Below are positions 1 through 8,838 of a DNA stretch of 64,000 bases, piece after piece (within the stretch, counting starts at the first letter, position 1; every line of letters begins with the position of its first letter). Origin of the DNA: Phytobacter ursingii (lineage in GTDB: Bacteria > Pseudomonadota > Gammaproteobacteria > Enterobacterales > Enterobacteriaceae). The translations under genes were made by a program, and so were the position numbers. Location: NCBI GenBank assembly GCA_901456055.1, contig CABDWT010000003.1, forward strand, positions 317,352 through 381,351, written 5' to 3'. Under the pieces are notes generated by a model that saw only the letters and a program-made list of their open reading frames with translations, did not search any database and had not been told where the DNA came from.

Positions 1-2
1 CC

Positions 3-1466
3 ACGCTGATGTTTTTTATCCTGCTTGCGTATCTGGGCTTTCGCACCCTGGAGCATGAAGTTTTGCTACGCCAGTACCAGGCGCAGACCCTCGCCAGGAC
101 ACAAACCGCCAGCATACTTGCCGGTATCGAAGGGCTTCTGCAGCAAAAAGCTTCACGTCTTCACGCCATCAGCGATTTTATCAATCCTGACGATTCTGCC
201 ATGCTCAACGCACTAAAAGAGAGCGACGATGATATTGCTGCCGTTTTTATGATGCGTAAAAACCAGCTCCTTTTCCCCGACGAGCGTCAGCTGTTAAGCA
301 ATGAGGATAAAGAGTGGGTGCGTCAGCTTACTCCTCTGGTCAACGATCCCAGTCAGCTTGCCAGCCATATCGCTCACGGTGAACAAGAATCGCCGCAGGC
401 CGGATGGTTTATTACCAACGAAACGCAGGAGCCGCTGCTTATTTACTGGCGACTAAAAGACAGCGCGGTAATCGGCTTTCGTCTTTCTTATGTGCAGATG
501 ATGATGGACATCACCAATAACATTCAGGTCGACACTCAGGAATCGCAGCTGATAGTGAGAGTGACCGAGAATGGCCGCCAGCTTTATCAGAACGCCCCGG
601 CGACTCTGAGTCAGTTAACACTTCTGGATTCCCACACGCTGGATTACCCACTGACCACGTGGCAAATCAGCATTTATGGTGTGAAGGCTCCGCTCTGGCA
701 CGTCTGGATATGGGGCTGTGCGTTAATTGTTCTGCTACTGGCGGGTGTCGCGCTGCTGGGATATTTACTGTGGCGGGAATACACTCGCGCTGCACGTCTC
801 GCCCGACAACAGGTCGATTTTGTCAGCCAGGTGTCACATGAACTCAAAACCCCGCTGACCAATATCACCTTATACGCTGAACTGCTACGCGAAGGTCTGG
901 ATGACGAACAAACGCACGAACGACGCTATCTGGACGTTATCACCCAGGAAGGACAACGGTTAACCCGTCTTATCCAGAACATCCTCACCTTTACCCGAGC
1001 ACCTAAAGTGCATATCCGGGAGGTGGATATGTCAGAACTTGTCACTGAGATTGCCCATATCTTCACCCCGGCGCTGCAGGCAAAGGGAATAGAGATTCAT
1101 ATTGCCTGCCCTGGAAATGTCACGTTACGGAGCGATCGCGACGTAATCACGCAAATTATCAGCAATTTTTTGAGTAATGCTGAGAAATATGCAGCCCAGG
1201 GAAAACGTGTTGATATTGAGGCACAAGCGGTATCCGGTCAGATTGAAATCGCCGTTCGCGATTATGGACCCGGCATTGCGGAGAAAGAGATTAAGATGAT
1301 TTTTCTTCCGTTTTATCGGGTCAAATCGTCCATTACCGAAGGCGTTTCAGGGACCGGCATTGGTCTGACTATCGCCCGCCAACTGGCACAACGCCTGCAA
1401 GGGGAAATCCGCGTCGCGGCGAAAAACCCCGGCATATGTTTTACCCTGATACTGCCTCAAGGATGA
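3..1466 (+). CDS. Sensor histidine kinase, 5' end cut by window edge
   Basis: Inner-membrane sensor kinase that should phosphorylate the response regulator encoded 4 bp downstream. The reading frame is open to the window edge (Thr-Leu precede the first Met at base 9), so the N-terminus is probably missing. Counting from that Met, a membrane segment lies at the very start, a periplasmic sensing region at about 20-228, and a second membrane segment at about 230-255. There is no recognisable HAMP domain. The HisKA phospho-acceptor His277 sits in SHELKTPLTN. It is followed by an HATPase domain with an N box (SNFLSNAEKY), a DYGPGIA box and GTGIGLTIA. I do not recognise the system and the signal is unknown. 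In E. coli the genes upstream of fdhE are fdoGHI, so this pair is an accessory insertion or replacement relative to that layout. Confidence 0.85.
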   Translation, partial: TLMFFILLAYLGFRTLEHEVLLRQYQAQTLARTQTASILAGIEGLLQQKASRLHAISDFINPDDSAMLNALKESDDDIAAVFMMRKNQLLFPDERQLLSNEDKEWVRQLTPLVNDPSQLASHIAHGEQESPQAGWFITNETQEPLLIYWRLKDSAVIGFRLSYVQMMMDITNNIQVDTQESQLIVRVTENGRQLYQNAPATLSQLTLLDSHTLDYPLTTWQISIYGVKAPLWHVWIWGCALIVLLLAGVALLGYLLWREYTRAARLARQQVDFVSQVSHELKTPLTNITLYAELLREGLDDEQTHERRYLDVITQEGQRLTRLIQNILTFTRAPKVHIREVDMSELVTEIAHIFTPALQAKGIEIHIACPGNVTLRSDRDVITQIISNFLSNAEKYAAQGKRVDIEAQAVSGQIEIAVRDYGPGIAEKEIKMIFLPFYRVKSSITEGVSGTGIGLTIARQLAQRLQGEIRVAAKNPGICFTLILPQG

Positions 1467-1470
1467 AACC

Positions 1471-2160
1471 ATGAAGATACTGATTGCAGAAGATGACGCC
1501 AATATCCGCCAGGGGCTTGTGGATGCTCTTGCACGGGAGGGCTATACGCTGATTGCCGCGCCCGATGGTCGTGCGGCGCTGACGAGCTACCATCGCGACA
1601 TGCCCGATTTCGTGCTGCTGGACATTATGATGCCTGAAATGGATGGCTATGCCGTGTGCCGTGAAATTCGCCGGCACAACGAGCATATCCCGATTGTCTT
1701 CCTCTCCGCCAAAGATGAAGAAATTGACCGGGTTGTGGGGCTGGAACTCGGGGCAGATGATTACATCAGCAAGCCTTTTGGCATTCATGAGCTACGGGCG
1801 CGGATAAAAACCATCGCCCGTCGTTGCTTAAGCCACAATGCTCCCCAACCCAATCTCTGCTTTCCTTTCGGCGACTTAACGGTTTTTCCCAACGAACTGT
1901 GCGCGAAGCGCGGCGATCAGAAACTGGAGCTCACGCTAAGGGAAGTTCGGATTTTAAGCTGTCTTTACAGTAATAAAAATCAGGTGGTGACCCGGGATAT
2001 GTTGTTTGATGCCGCCTGGGGCTATGACTACTTTCCCAACAGCCGCACGCTGGATCAGCATATTTCTCGCCTGCGCAAAGTCATTGAGCTGGACAGCAGT
2101 CACCCACAACTGATTCGCACCGTACACGGCATTGGATATCGCTACCAGGTTCAAACATAG
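1471..2160 (+). CDS. OmpR-family response regulator
   Basis: DNA-binding response regulator paired with the upstream kinase (4 bp gap, one operon). The receiver domain occupies residues 1-115, with the acidic pocket EDD near the N-terminus, the phospho-acceptor Asp51 in LLDIMMPEMDG and the conserved Lys in YISKPF. The C-terminal winged helix of the OmpR/PhoB type covers about 130-229 (LTLREVRIL, SRTLDQHISRLRKVI, TVHGIGYRY). The length of 229 aa is usual for the family. The target genes are unknown. No gene for a transporter or stress enzyme lies next to it in the visible sequence, so the regulated genes may be upstream of the window. Confidence 0.9.
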   Translation: MKILIAEDDANIRQGLVDALAREGYTLIAAPDGRAALTSYHRDMPDFVLLDIMMPEMDGYAVCREIRRHNEHIPIVFLSAKDEEIDRVVGLELGADDYISKPFGIHELRARIKTIARRCLSHNAPQPNLCFPFGDLTVFPNELCAKRGDQKLELTLREVRILSCLYSNKNQVVTRDMLFDAAWGYDYFPNSRTLDQHISRLRKVIELDSSHPQLIRTVHGIGYRYQVQT

Positions 2161-2266
2161 CCCTAAATAAGGATGGCTGCCTGCGTAAATGCCGTTATCA
2201 TAAATAGATTCATTCCGCCCTTACATCAATACTGAGCGAGGGCCATAAGACAGGAATCATTACGGC

Positions 2267-3196
2267 ATGAGTATTCGCATAATCCCGCAAGACGAGCTGG
2301 AGAAGAGCGAGAAACGCACGGCGGAGGTCATTCCGCCGTTATTATTCCCCAGACTGAAAAATCTCTATAACCGCCGGGCGGAGCGCCTGCGCGAGTTAGC
2401 TGAGCACAATCCGCTGGGTGATTACCTGCGTTTTGCCGCGCTGATCGCCCATGCCCAGGAAGTGGTGCTGTACGACCATCCGCTGGAGATCGATCTGACA
2501 GCGCGTATCAAACAGGCCGCCGCCGAGGGCAAACCGCCGCTGGATATTCACGTCCTGCCGCGCGACAGGCACTGGCACCGACTGCTGCATTCCCTCATTG
2601 CCGAACTCAAGCCGGAGATGAGTGGACCCGCGCTGGCGGTGATTGAAAATCTGGAAAAATCCTCCGAACAGGAACTGGAACAAATGGCCAGCGCGCTGTT
2701 TGCGTCTGATTTTAGTTCGGTCAGCAGTGATAAAGCGCCGTTTATTTGGGCTGCGCTTTCACTCTACTGGTCGCAAATGGCAAGCCTCATCCCCGGCAAA
2801 GCCCGGGCTGAATATGGCGAGCAGCGTCAGTTCTGCCCGGTATGCGGATCGATACCTGTTTCAAGCGTTGTGCATATCGGCACAACCCAGGGGTTGCGCT
2901 ATTTGCACTGTAATCTGTGTGAAACCGAGTGGCACGTGGTGCGCGTCAAATGCAGCAACTGCGAGCAGACACGCGATTTACACTACTGGTCGCTGGACAA
3001 CGAGAAGGCGGCAATCAAAGCCGAAAGCTGCGGCGATTGCGGTACCTACCTTAAGATTCTGTATCAGGAAAAAGATCCGAACGTGGAACCTGTTGCCGAT
3101 GATTTAGCCTCGCTGGTGCTCGATGCCCGAATGGAACAGGAAGGGTTCGCCCGCAGTTCCATTAATCCATTCCTCTTCCCCGGCGAGGGGGAGTAA
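2267..3196 (+). CDS. fdhE: FdhE, formate dehydrogenase maturation protein
   Basis: Cytoplasmic accessory protein needed for activity of the respiratory formate dehydrogenases FdnGHI and FdoGHI (known for the family). At 309 aa it is full length. Four CxxC pairs form the rubredoxin-like metal-binding region: C190/C193, C215/C218, C229/C232 and C255/C258. The ATG at 2267 gives the usual N-terminus. In E. coli fdhE follows fdoI directly. Here the gene upstream is a two-component regulator ending 106 bp before, so fdhE must have its own promoter or be read from that operon. The fdo genes are not visible in this window. Confidence 0.96.
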   Translation: MSIRIIPQDELEKSEKRTAEVIPPLLFPRLKNLYNRRAERLRELAEHNPLGDYLRFAALIAHAQEVVLYDHPLEIDLTARIKQAAAEGKPPLDIHVLPRDRHWHRLLHSLIAELKPEMSGPALAVIENLEKSSEQELEQMASALFASDFSSVSSDKAPFIWAALSLYWSQMASLIPGKARAEYGEQRQFCPVCGSIPVSSVVHIGTTQGLRYLHCNLCETEWHVVRVKCSNCEQTRDLHYWSLDNEKAAIKAESCGDCGTYLKILYQEKDPNVEPVADDLASLVLDARMEQEGFARSSINPFLFPGEGE

Positions 3197-3541
3197 CGTC
3201 ATTATCTGCGCCGGATTGTGAATGCGCCCGGCCCCCGTTGCCAGGGCGCACTCACTCCCGGTACACCGGTAAACTCAAAGGTATTTCGCATTGCCCGTTC
3301 ACGACGCTGCGTCTGCGCTGTCGCCAGGATTATGGCGTCTGTCCGCCCCATGTCCTATTCCTGACGCAGATTAAGACGCCGCTCTGCAATCTAAATTGAG
3401 CGTTAATACAGGCGCCTTACGGCCTGCATTTCATCTTTGCGAGACGCTTTCCCGTTTCACCCGCCTGCGGAAAATCGCCGTTCCCATCGCCGTAAATCCA
3501 GGTTATAACACTGGATATATATACAGAAAAGAGGTGCAATA
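3197..3541. other. Intergenic region fdhE-esterase, no gene seen
   Basis: 345 bp without a supported gene. A GC-rich imperfect hairpin near 3223-3251 (gcgcccggc ... agggcgc) may act as a terminator or a degenerate repeat after fdhE. The last 60 bp are AT-rich just before an AAAGAGG ribosome binding site for the esterase, so a promoter for that gene is likely here. I cannot place its boxes with confidence. Confidence 0.4.
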
Positions 3542-4450
3542 ATGGCGCTGGAAACAGGAATTGCAGAGCTGGTCAGGGAGTTTATCGCCGCCGGGCGGCC
3601 ATCCTCGAGGGACAAAAGTATTGATGAACGGAGAGCAGGCTACATCGCCAGTACCGTGCTGGCGGGTGAAACGGAAACCCGGGTCAATGTGAAAGATGTA
3701 CATCTCAACGGTATGACATTTCGCGTTATCTCCCCACCGACGGCAACGGGTCCATTGCCTACGCTGGTCTATTACCACGGCGGCTGTTTTATCAGCGGCG
3801 AATTTGCCACTCATGACAAACCATTACGCCAGCTCGCCTTTTATAGCGGCTGTCGGGTGATTGCGGTGCAGTATCGTCTGGCCCCGGAACATACTTTTCC
3901 TGCCGCACATGATGACGCGCAGAAAGGGGCACAGCTTATCTGGCAATACGCCGATGAACTGGGCGTGGATCGGCAAAAAATCACCCTCGCCGGAGACAGC
4001 GCAGGTGGCCATCTGGCGCTGGTCACGGCACTTCGTCTTAAAGCGGCGCAGGTATGGCAACCTGCTCAACTGATCCTGATTTATCCGATGCTCGATGCAA
4101 CCGCCTATTTTGAAAGCTACACCACTAACGGCGAGGACTATGTGATAACCCGTGATGCGCTGCTTAGCGGCTACGCGCTCTATCTCGGTGACACGGATCC
4201 AATGCACCCGGAAGCCAGTCCACTCTGGCGCGATGATTTCAACGGCCTCCCTCCTGTGCATATTCTTACTGCCGAATATGATCCGCTCTGCGATGAAGGC
4301 GAAGCATTGTTTCAACGGATGACCGAGCAAGGGGTGGAGTGTTCCTGTCAGCACCATCTGGGGGTCATTCACGGCTTCTTTCAGCTTGGTGGCATCAGCA
4401 AAACAGCACGTGGGGCGATAAGAGATGTGGCCTGGCGGTTGGGATATTGA
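3542..4450 (+). CDS. Alpha/beta hydrolase, HSL-type carboxylesterase
   Basis: Probable soluble esterase of the hormone-sensitive-lipase family, related to bacterial acetyl esterase Aes. The oxyanion-hole motif HGG is at residues 79-81. The nucleophile Ser153 lies in GDSAGG, and Asp247 (EYDPLCDEG) and His277 (VIHGFF) complete the catalytic triad. At 302 aa it is normal for the family. An AAAGAGG ribosome binding site precedes the ATG. The pair esterase plus SnoaL-like gene between fdhE and fabY resembles the Salmonella arrangement; E. coli has yiiF/yiiE in this slot. The natural substrate is unknown. Confidence 0.9.
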   Translation: MALETGIAELVREFIAAGRPSSRDKSIDERRAGYIASTVLAGETETRVNVKDVHLNGMTFRVISPPTATGPLPTLVYYHGGCFISGEFATHDKPLRQLAFYSGCRVIAVQYRLAPEHTFPAAHDDAQKGAQLIWQYADELGVDRQKITLAGDSAGGHLALVTALRLKAAQVWQPAQLILIYPMLDATAYFESYTTNGEDYVITRDALLSGYALYLGDTDPMHPEASPLWRDDFNGLPPVHILTAEYDPLCDEGEALFQRMTEQGVECSCQHHLGVIHGFFQLGGISKTARGAIRDVAWRLGY

Positions 4451-4466
4451 CACTATCCTGTTGAAA

Positions 4467-4497
4467 CAAAAAACGTAAAGATGATAATTACGTTTTT
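4467..4497 (+). terminator. Rho-independent terminator after the esterase gene
   Basis: AT-rich inverted repeat aaaaacgtaa / ttacgttttt followed by T residues, just downstream of the esterase stop. The next gene starts 18 bp further on, so it may be partial attenuation rather than complete termination. Confidence 0.55.
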
Positions 4498-4514
4498 CAG
4501 CTTAAGGAAACGCC

Positions 4515-4853
4515 ATGTCCATCGTTGCGCCCGTCGAAAGACAATTTGCCGCCTATAACGCCCATGACATCGACATGTTCACGGCCTGTTTTAGCGAAGA
4601 CTTTACCGCATGGCGCATGCCTGCCACATCGCCTTCCACACGGGGCCGGGAAGCGCTGCGCGCGTTTTACAGCCAGCATCGCTTTAACAACCCGGCGCTT
4701 CGGGCGGAGCTACTCAGCCGCACCGTGATGGGGAATAAGGTGTTCGATCACGAAAAAATCTACGGCATCGGCGAGCAGGTTATCGAGAATATGGCAGTGT
4801 ATGAGATTCAGGATGGTTTGATAAAAACCGCGTGGTTTTACTTTGCCGAATAG
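4515..4853 (+). CDS. SnoaL/NTF2-like small protein
   Basis: Protein of 112 aa with the nuclear-transport-factor-2 / SnoaL cone-shaped fold. The opening pattern FAAYNAHDIDMFTACFSED and the central region RGREALRAFYSQH are typical of SnoaL-like proteins, which include polyketide cyclases, isomerases and many proteins of unknown function. AAGGA lies 6-7 bp before the ATG. It is probably co-transcribed with the esterase, unless the intervening hairpin terminates fully. Function cannot be assigned from sequence. Confidence 0.8.
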   Translation: MSIVAPVERQFAAYNAHDIDMFTACFSEDFTAWRMPATSPSTRGREALRAFYSQHRFNNPALRAELLSRTVMGNKVFDHEKIYGIGEQVIENMAVYEIQDGLIKTAWFYFAE

Positions 4854-4900
4854 CTGTACGTTGCCAGGGTCGAGTCCGACCCTGACGCCGGACTCGCTAA

Positions 4901-5890
4901 TTACTCTTCTTCGTTGCCGCCTTCTTCAAAAGCGCCATACGGTTTAGCCGGTAACACGATGTAGACCGCCTCAAATAAGGCACCCTGCTTATCATCGCCA
5001 AACAATTCTACCTGCAACTGAACGCGCGCTTTACGCCCGCGAGCCAGTCTGTCGAGGTCGCCACTTAGCGAACCCAGATCGGCAATCGCGCTGGGTTTAC
5101 CGGTGATAGGCGTGCTGTAGCGGATATGCGCATCAGCAAGAATAATCGTCCCCCCCAGATGCCGCTCACGCAACATCAACCAGATAAGCCCCCAGCCCGT
5201 TAACGTCGCCAGTGAGAACAGGCTTCCGGCAAACAGCGTATGGTGCGGATTCTGGTTGCCCGTTTCCGGCATGGTGGTGATAAATTTCTGTCCTGTGTAC
5301 TGCTGAATACGCACGCCCATCTTTTCGCTAAGCGGAATATGCTGATACCAGGCCTGCTGCAACTGCCCACACCAGTCGCCGCGATGCAGAATATCCTCCA
5401 GCGTCGCCACGGGTTTGATCATCAAAAAATGGCGCACCGGCGTGGTTTGCGGGGCGGTAATTTCGCCCTCATTGATAAAACCCAGCTTTGCGAAGAACTC
5501 CACCGCATCTTCACGTGCGCTACAGGTCACCCGCTTCACGCCTTCCTGGCGCGCGACCGATTCCAGCGTCATCGCCATGAGCGTGCCGAGTCCTTTATCC
5601 TGCACGGAGGGGTGCACAGCCATAAAACGGATCGAAGCCTCATTGTCGGCATTGATATATAACCGACCAACGGCAACGATTTCGCCTTCTTCATCCACAA
5701 CCATTTGATGATGGGCCATGGCATCCCAGGCATCGCGTTCGGAACCTTTCGGCTGATGCAGTGGCTTGCGCAGCATCTCCCAACGGAACTGGTAGTAAAG
5801 CTCTAGCTCTTCTTCTGTTTGCGGTACGCGAAGGTGATACATAGCTGTATTCTCTCTTGTTACCCGTGGCAACTCCGCAAGCTGGCTCAT
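4901..5890 (-). CDS. fabY: FabY (YiiD), acetyl-ACP synthase-type bifunctional protein
   Basis: At 329 aa it matches E. coli FabY/YiiD in length and sequence. The N-terminal GNAT acetyltransferase domain (about 18-160) has the acetyl-CoA loop [10 protein letters not shown]. The C-terminal hot-dog thioesterase-like domain (about 180-320) contains [20 protein letters not shown]. The family provides an alternative way to initiate fatty-acid synthesis with acetyl-ACP when FabH is absent (known for E. coli). The start overlaps the end of dtd by 4 bp (ATGA), showing translational coupling in a yihX-yihY-dtd-fabY transcription unit. Confidence 0.95.
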   Translation of the reverse strand: MSQLAELPRVTRENTAMYHLRVPQTEEELELYYQFRWEMLRKPLHQPKGSERDAWDAMAHHQMVVDEEGEIVAVGRLYINADNEASIRFMAVHPSVQDKGLGTLMAMTLESVARQEGVKRVTCSAREDAVEFFAKLGFINEGEITAPQTTPVRHFLMIKPVATLEDILHRGDWCGQLQQAWYQHIPLSEKMGVRIQQYTGQKFITTMPETGNQNPHHTLFAGSLFSLATLTGWGLIWLMLRERHLGGTIILADAHIRYSTPITGKPSAIADLGSLSGDLDRLARGRKARVQLQVELFGDDKQGALFEAVYIVLPAKPYGAFEEGGNEEE

Positions 5891-6324
5891 ACTTGCAACC
5901 AGAACGTTACGGGGCCGTCATTAACCAGCGATACCTGCATATCTGCAGCGAATCGTCCGGTCTGTGTTTCTATCTGCTGGCTACGGCAGCGACTGACGAA
6001 ATAGTCATATAATGCTTCCGCTTTTTCCGGCGCGGCGCCCCGGGAAAAACCAGGACGCATGCCGCGTTCGGTATCCGCCGCCAGTGTAAATTGTGACACC
6101 ACCAGCACGCTGCCGCCGGACTGCTGAACATTGAGGTTCATCTTGCCGTCAGCGTCACTGAAAATACGATACCCCAGTACGCGCTCGCACAGGCGGTTCG
6201 CTTTTTGCTCGTCATCTTCCCTTTCGACACCTAACAACACCAAAAGTCCCGGACCGATTTCACCCGTCACTTCACCCGCCACGGTAACGCTGGCCTGGGA
6301 TACACGTTGTATCAATGCAATCAT
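5887..6324 (-). CDS. dtd: D-aminoacyl-tRNA deacylase
   Basis: Hydrolyses D-aminoacyl-tRNAs and mischarged glycyl-tRNA(Ala), a proofreading role that protects translation. Length is 145 aa as in E. coli. The SQFTLAAD motif and the C-terminal [11 protein letters not shown] with the cross-subunit Gly-Pro motif are present. It lies 2 bp from yihY upstream and overlaps fabY downstream by 4 bp, so the three genes are one operon. Confidence 0.97.
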   Translation of the reverse strand: MIALIQRVSQASVTVAGEVTGEIGPGLLVLLGVEREDDEQKANRLCERVLGYRIFSDADGKMNLNVQQSGGSVLVVSQFTLAADTERGMRPGFSRGAAPEKAEALYDYFVSRCRSQQIETQTGRFAADMQVSLVNDGPVTFWLQV

Positions 6325-6326
6325 GG

Positions 6327-7190
6327 TTAGTCTTCTTCTTGTTCTGCGGCTTTTTTTAATCGTCGATATTCACCGAGAGTGACAGTTATTTCAGCGCCAA
6401 GCAAGACGATACACCATGTCCAGTAGACCCACAGAAACAAAATCGGGACCACCGCCAGCACGCCATAAATGAGCTGGTAAGAAGGAAATGTGGTGATATA
6501 AAGCGCAAACCCTTTTTTTCCCGCTTCAAACAACACAGCGGCGACAAAAGCACCAATCACTGCATCACGATTGGGCACGCGCGTGGTTGGCACAATGCTG
6601 TACAACAACCAAAAAGAGATCCACGACAAAATGAGCGGGAAAACGCGCAGCATATTATCTATCGCGCCGTTGAGTCCGCTGGCCCAGCGCAGAGAGAGCA
6701 AATAGGAGCTTATCGCCAGGCTCGCCCCGGCAAGCAGCGGCCCCAGCGTCAGGATCATCCAGTAGACAGCAAAGGAGTATATCCGCGGACGAACGCGCGT
6801 ACTGCGCCAGATAGAATTCAGTGCGCTGTCGATGGAATACATCAACAGCAATGATGTCACCACCAGCCCGCATGCCCCAACGGCAGTCATTTTGCTTGAA
6901 TTGGCAACAAACTGTTCAATATAACGTTGAATCACGTCGCCGGTGGAAGGAATAAAATTAGCAAAAACAAAATGACGCAGCTGGATGCTAACCTCAGAAA
7001 ACATCGGAAACGCGGCAAATAACGCAAAGATAACGGCAATGAGTGGCACCAATGAAAGCAAGGAAACATAGGCGAGATTTCCCGCCAGGGTTGTCATATG
7101 GTCTTCATCGATGCGCAACCAGAGCAATTTAAGCCACGACCAAATGGGTCGCGTATGGTGTTTCGTTTTATGGCGAATAAATTTCAGCAT
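6327..7190 (-). CDS. yihY: YihY, BrkB-family inner membrane protein
   Basis: Integral membrane protein of 287 aa with about six hydrophobic segments, member of the UPF0761/BrkB family (formerly misnamed ribonuclease BN). Its conserved N-terminal part reads [20 protein letters not shown]. The function is unknown in E. coli. The start overlaps the end of yihX by 7 bp, which supports co-transcription. The C-terminus is acidic/basic and probably cytoplasmic. Confidence 0.94.
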   Translation of the reverse strand: MLKFIRHKTKHHTRPIWSWLKLLWLRIDEDHMTTLAGNLAYVSLLSLVPLIAVIFALFAAFPMFSEVSIQLRHFVFANFIPSTGDVIQRYIEQFVANSSKMTAVGACGLVVTSLLLMYSIDSALNSIWRSTRVRPRIYSFAVYWMILTLGPLLAGASLAISSYLLSLRWASGLNGAIDNMLRVFPLILSWISFWLLYSIVPTTRVPNRDAVIGAFVAAVLFEAGKKGFALYITTFPSYQLIYGVLAVVPILFLWVYWTWCIVLLGAEITVTLGEYRRLKKAAEQEED

Positions 7191-7783
7191 AACTGCTTCG
7201 CAAAATAGTCAGGGAGGGTGTTCTTACCCGTCACCAGAATACTGGTAATCCCCAACTGGTTAGCCCCTTCTATATTATTCGCATTATCATCGAAAAAGAC
7301 AGTATTATCAGCGCTATAGCCTTCCAGTTCGAGTACCCGCTGGTAGATACGTGTTTCCGGCTTACGCATCCCCATATCTTGCGAAAGATAAACGTGGTCG
7401 GCGGCGGCCAAAATTTCCGGGTATTGATCCGGCCAATAGGTGGTGTGAAGGCTGTTGGTATTTGAGAGCACAACTACGCGGTGCCCTTGCTCGCGCAGTT
7501 GTTTCATGATGCTGATAACGTCCTTACGCAGGGAGACGAAAACCGCCTGCCAGCCCGTTGCAAATTGCTCAAAACTTAACGACATGGACATCTCTTCACA
7601 CAGCGCTTTGGCAAAATCTTCATCACTGATTTCACCCCGCTCATGAAGCTGAAAAGTTTCGCCCATCGTGAAGCTTTGTTTGAGCGTTGCAAGCGGCACA
7701 CGACTGAAGTCACTCCATACGCCCAGCACCCGATTGAAGTCGATATCAACGATCACGTTACCCAAATCAAAGATATAGAGCAT
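7184..7783 (-). CDS. yihX: YihX, HAD-family glucose-1-phosphate phosphatase
   Basis: HAD-superfamily phosphatase of 199 aa. E. coli YihX dephosphorylates alpha-D-glucose 1-phosphate. Motif I FDLGN with nucleophile Asp6, motif II VVLSNTN, motif III Lys in MRKPE and motif IV VFFDDN are all visible. It is first gene of the yihX-yihY-dtd-fabY unit. The upstream spacer also holds the end of the sulfosugar-like operon. Confidence 0.96.
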   Translation of the reverse strand: MLYIFDLGNVIVDIDFNRVLGVWSDFSRVPLATLKQSFTMGETFQLHERGEISDEDFAKALCEEMSMSLSFEQFATGWQAVFVSLRKDVISIMKQLREQGHRVVVLSNTNSLHTTYWPDQYPEILAAADHVYLSQDMGMRKPETRIYQRVLELEGYSADNTVFFDDNANNIEGANQLGITSILVTGKNTLPDYFAKQLC

Positions 7784-7844
7784 CTCTCTCTCCTTATTTT
7801 CCGTGGAAAGTTAACTGTAGCGGGAAAGTAAGGAGTTGAGTAGT

Positions 7845-7864
7845 TCGCCCGCTCAGGCGGGCGA
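7845..7864. terminator. GC-rich hairpin upstream of yihX
   Basis: Perfect inverted repeat tcgcccgc / gcgggcga with a 4-base loop in the spacer between the epimerase gene and yihX. No U tract follows on either strand, so it may be structural or part of a tandem terminator with the hairpin at 7895-7920. Confidence 0.4.
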
Positions 7865-7894
7865 CAGGAATGTGACGACTTCGTGAGGAAACGT

Positions 7895-7920
7895 CCCGCA
7901 TGGAAATGACACCATGCGGG
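7895..7920 (-). terminator. Hairpin after the sulfosugar-like operon
   Basis: Inverted repeat cccgcatgg / ccatgcggg with an 8-base loop, 13 bp beyond the stop of the aldose epimerase gene and so at the 3' end of the minus-strand operon. The U tract is weak. Confidence 0.5.
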
Positions 7921-7932
7921 AACATGCACGAC

Positions 7933-8838
7933 TTAGCATTGTGTGAACTGCCAGCGGGTTTCGATAACCAACGGCTGCGCCGGGGAAACAAATTCAGGAT
8001 CAGTATTAATGGCATTCGGAGCTTGCGTCAGTGGGTTAACACAGGTGGCATCTGGTTGCTTATCAAATACCACCAAACCTGGCGCCCCAGAGGTCATGCT
8101 TAATGCCAGTTTGCCGGGCCATTCAAGATTTACCGATACCCCCTCAGTAAAACCAAAACAATCATCCCACGGGCCTGGGCGTGGTGAGACACGCCTTCCG
8201 GTCGGCAGTTCATTCGCTCCGGACTCTTCTTGCCAGTCAGCCTCAAAGCGCAACTGTAGAGCCTCATCTGTGGGTAAACCGCTGACGTTTTGTGGTGCAT
8301 TCACCCATTTCACAAACCAGGGATGCCAGCCAGCAGAAGCAGGAAACGTGTCGGCATCGCTACGAATTTCCAGGCACATGATTAACGCATCGTCCTGTAG
8401 CGTAATCCGCTGTATGACATGACCTTTCCACGGCCAGGGTTCCGCCAGCACCATACTGAGCGTCAGGCTATCGGAGGTTAGCTCAACAATATTCCACAAT
8501 GAATAACACGCCATCCCGTGCAGCGCATGCGGCGGTTTGTTGGTGGGTAATTGCCAGATTTTCCCATTTGCATCCAGTTGGCCATTACCCAGACGCCCTG
8601 CCCACGGCACCATAGGAAACGAACCATACTGAAACGCACGGCGCTGCGGGTTCCACTGGCGCAGCAGTTCATAGCCAAATACCCGTAGCGATGTCATCCG
8701 GGCAGCATCCTGTGGATAGATCGTCACCTCAACATGCCCGCGCTTCAATGTAATGGCATCACCCATCGGCCCCGGCCAGGGCGCATCAAACGCCCGCTGC
8801 AGTGCCTGAAAATGTGCATTTTCCCCTTCATTGTTCAT
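7933..8838 (-). CDS. Aldose-1-epimerase family protein (mutarotase)
   Basis: Protein of 301 aa with the galactose-mutarotase fold. Conserved features are the sugar-binding Arg82 in AGRLGNG, His104/His107 in PPHALHG and the catalytic-type His172 in AGWHPWF. The family interconverts alpha and beta anomers of aldoses. It takes the position of YihR (sulfoquinovose mutarotase) in E. coli, but I cannot establish orthology. It is the last gene of the minus-strand operon and its start overlaps the MHS transporter gene by 11 bp. If the cluster handles a sulfo-aldose it would act on that; otherwise its substrate is open. Confidence 0.85.
   Translation of the reverse strand: MNNEGENAHFQALQRAFDAPWPGPMGDAITLKRGHVEVTIYPQDAARMTSLRVFGYELLRQWNPQRRAFQYGSFPMVPWAGRLGNGQLDANGKIWQLPTNKPPHALHGMACYSLWNIVELTSDSLTLSMVLAEPWPWKGHVIQRITLQDDALIMCLEIRSDADTFPASAGWHPWFVKWVNAPQNVSGLPTDEALQLRFEADWQEESGANELPTGRRVSPRPGPWDDCFGFTEGVSVNLEWPGKLALSMTSGAPGLVVFDKQPDATCVNPLTQAPNAINTDPEFVSPAQPLVIETRWQFTQC

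Noticed and set aside
3197-3541. Possible small RNA or gene after fdhE
   Set aside because: Only a weak GC-rich hairpin is visible; no promoter-terminator pair or open frame with a ribosome binding site.
7933-8838. Direct naming of the epimerase as yihR
   Set aside because: Position fits, but I could not confirm orthology from sequence alone; only the family was called.
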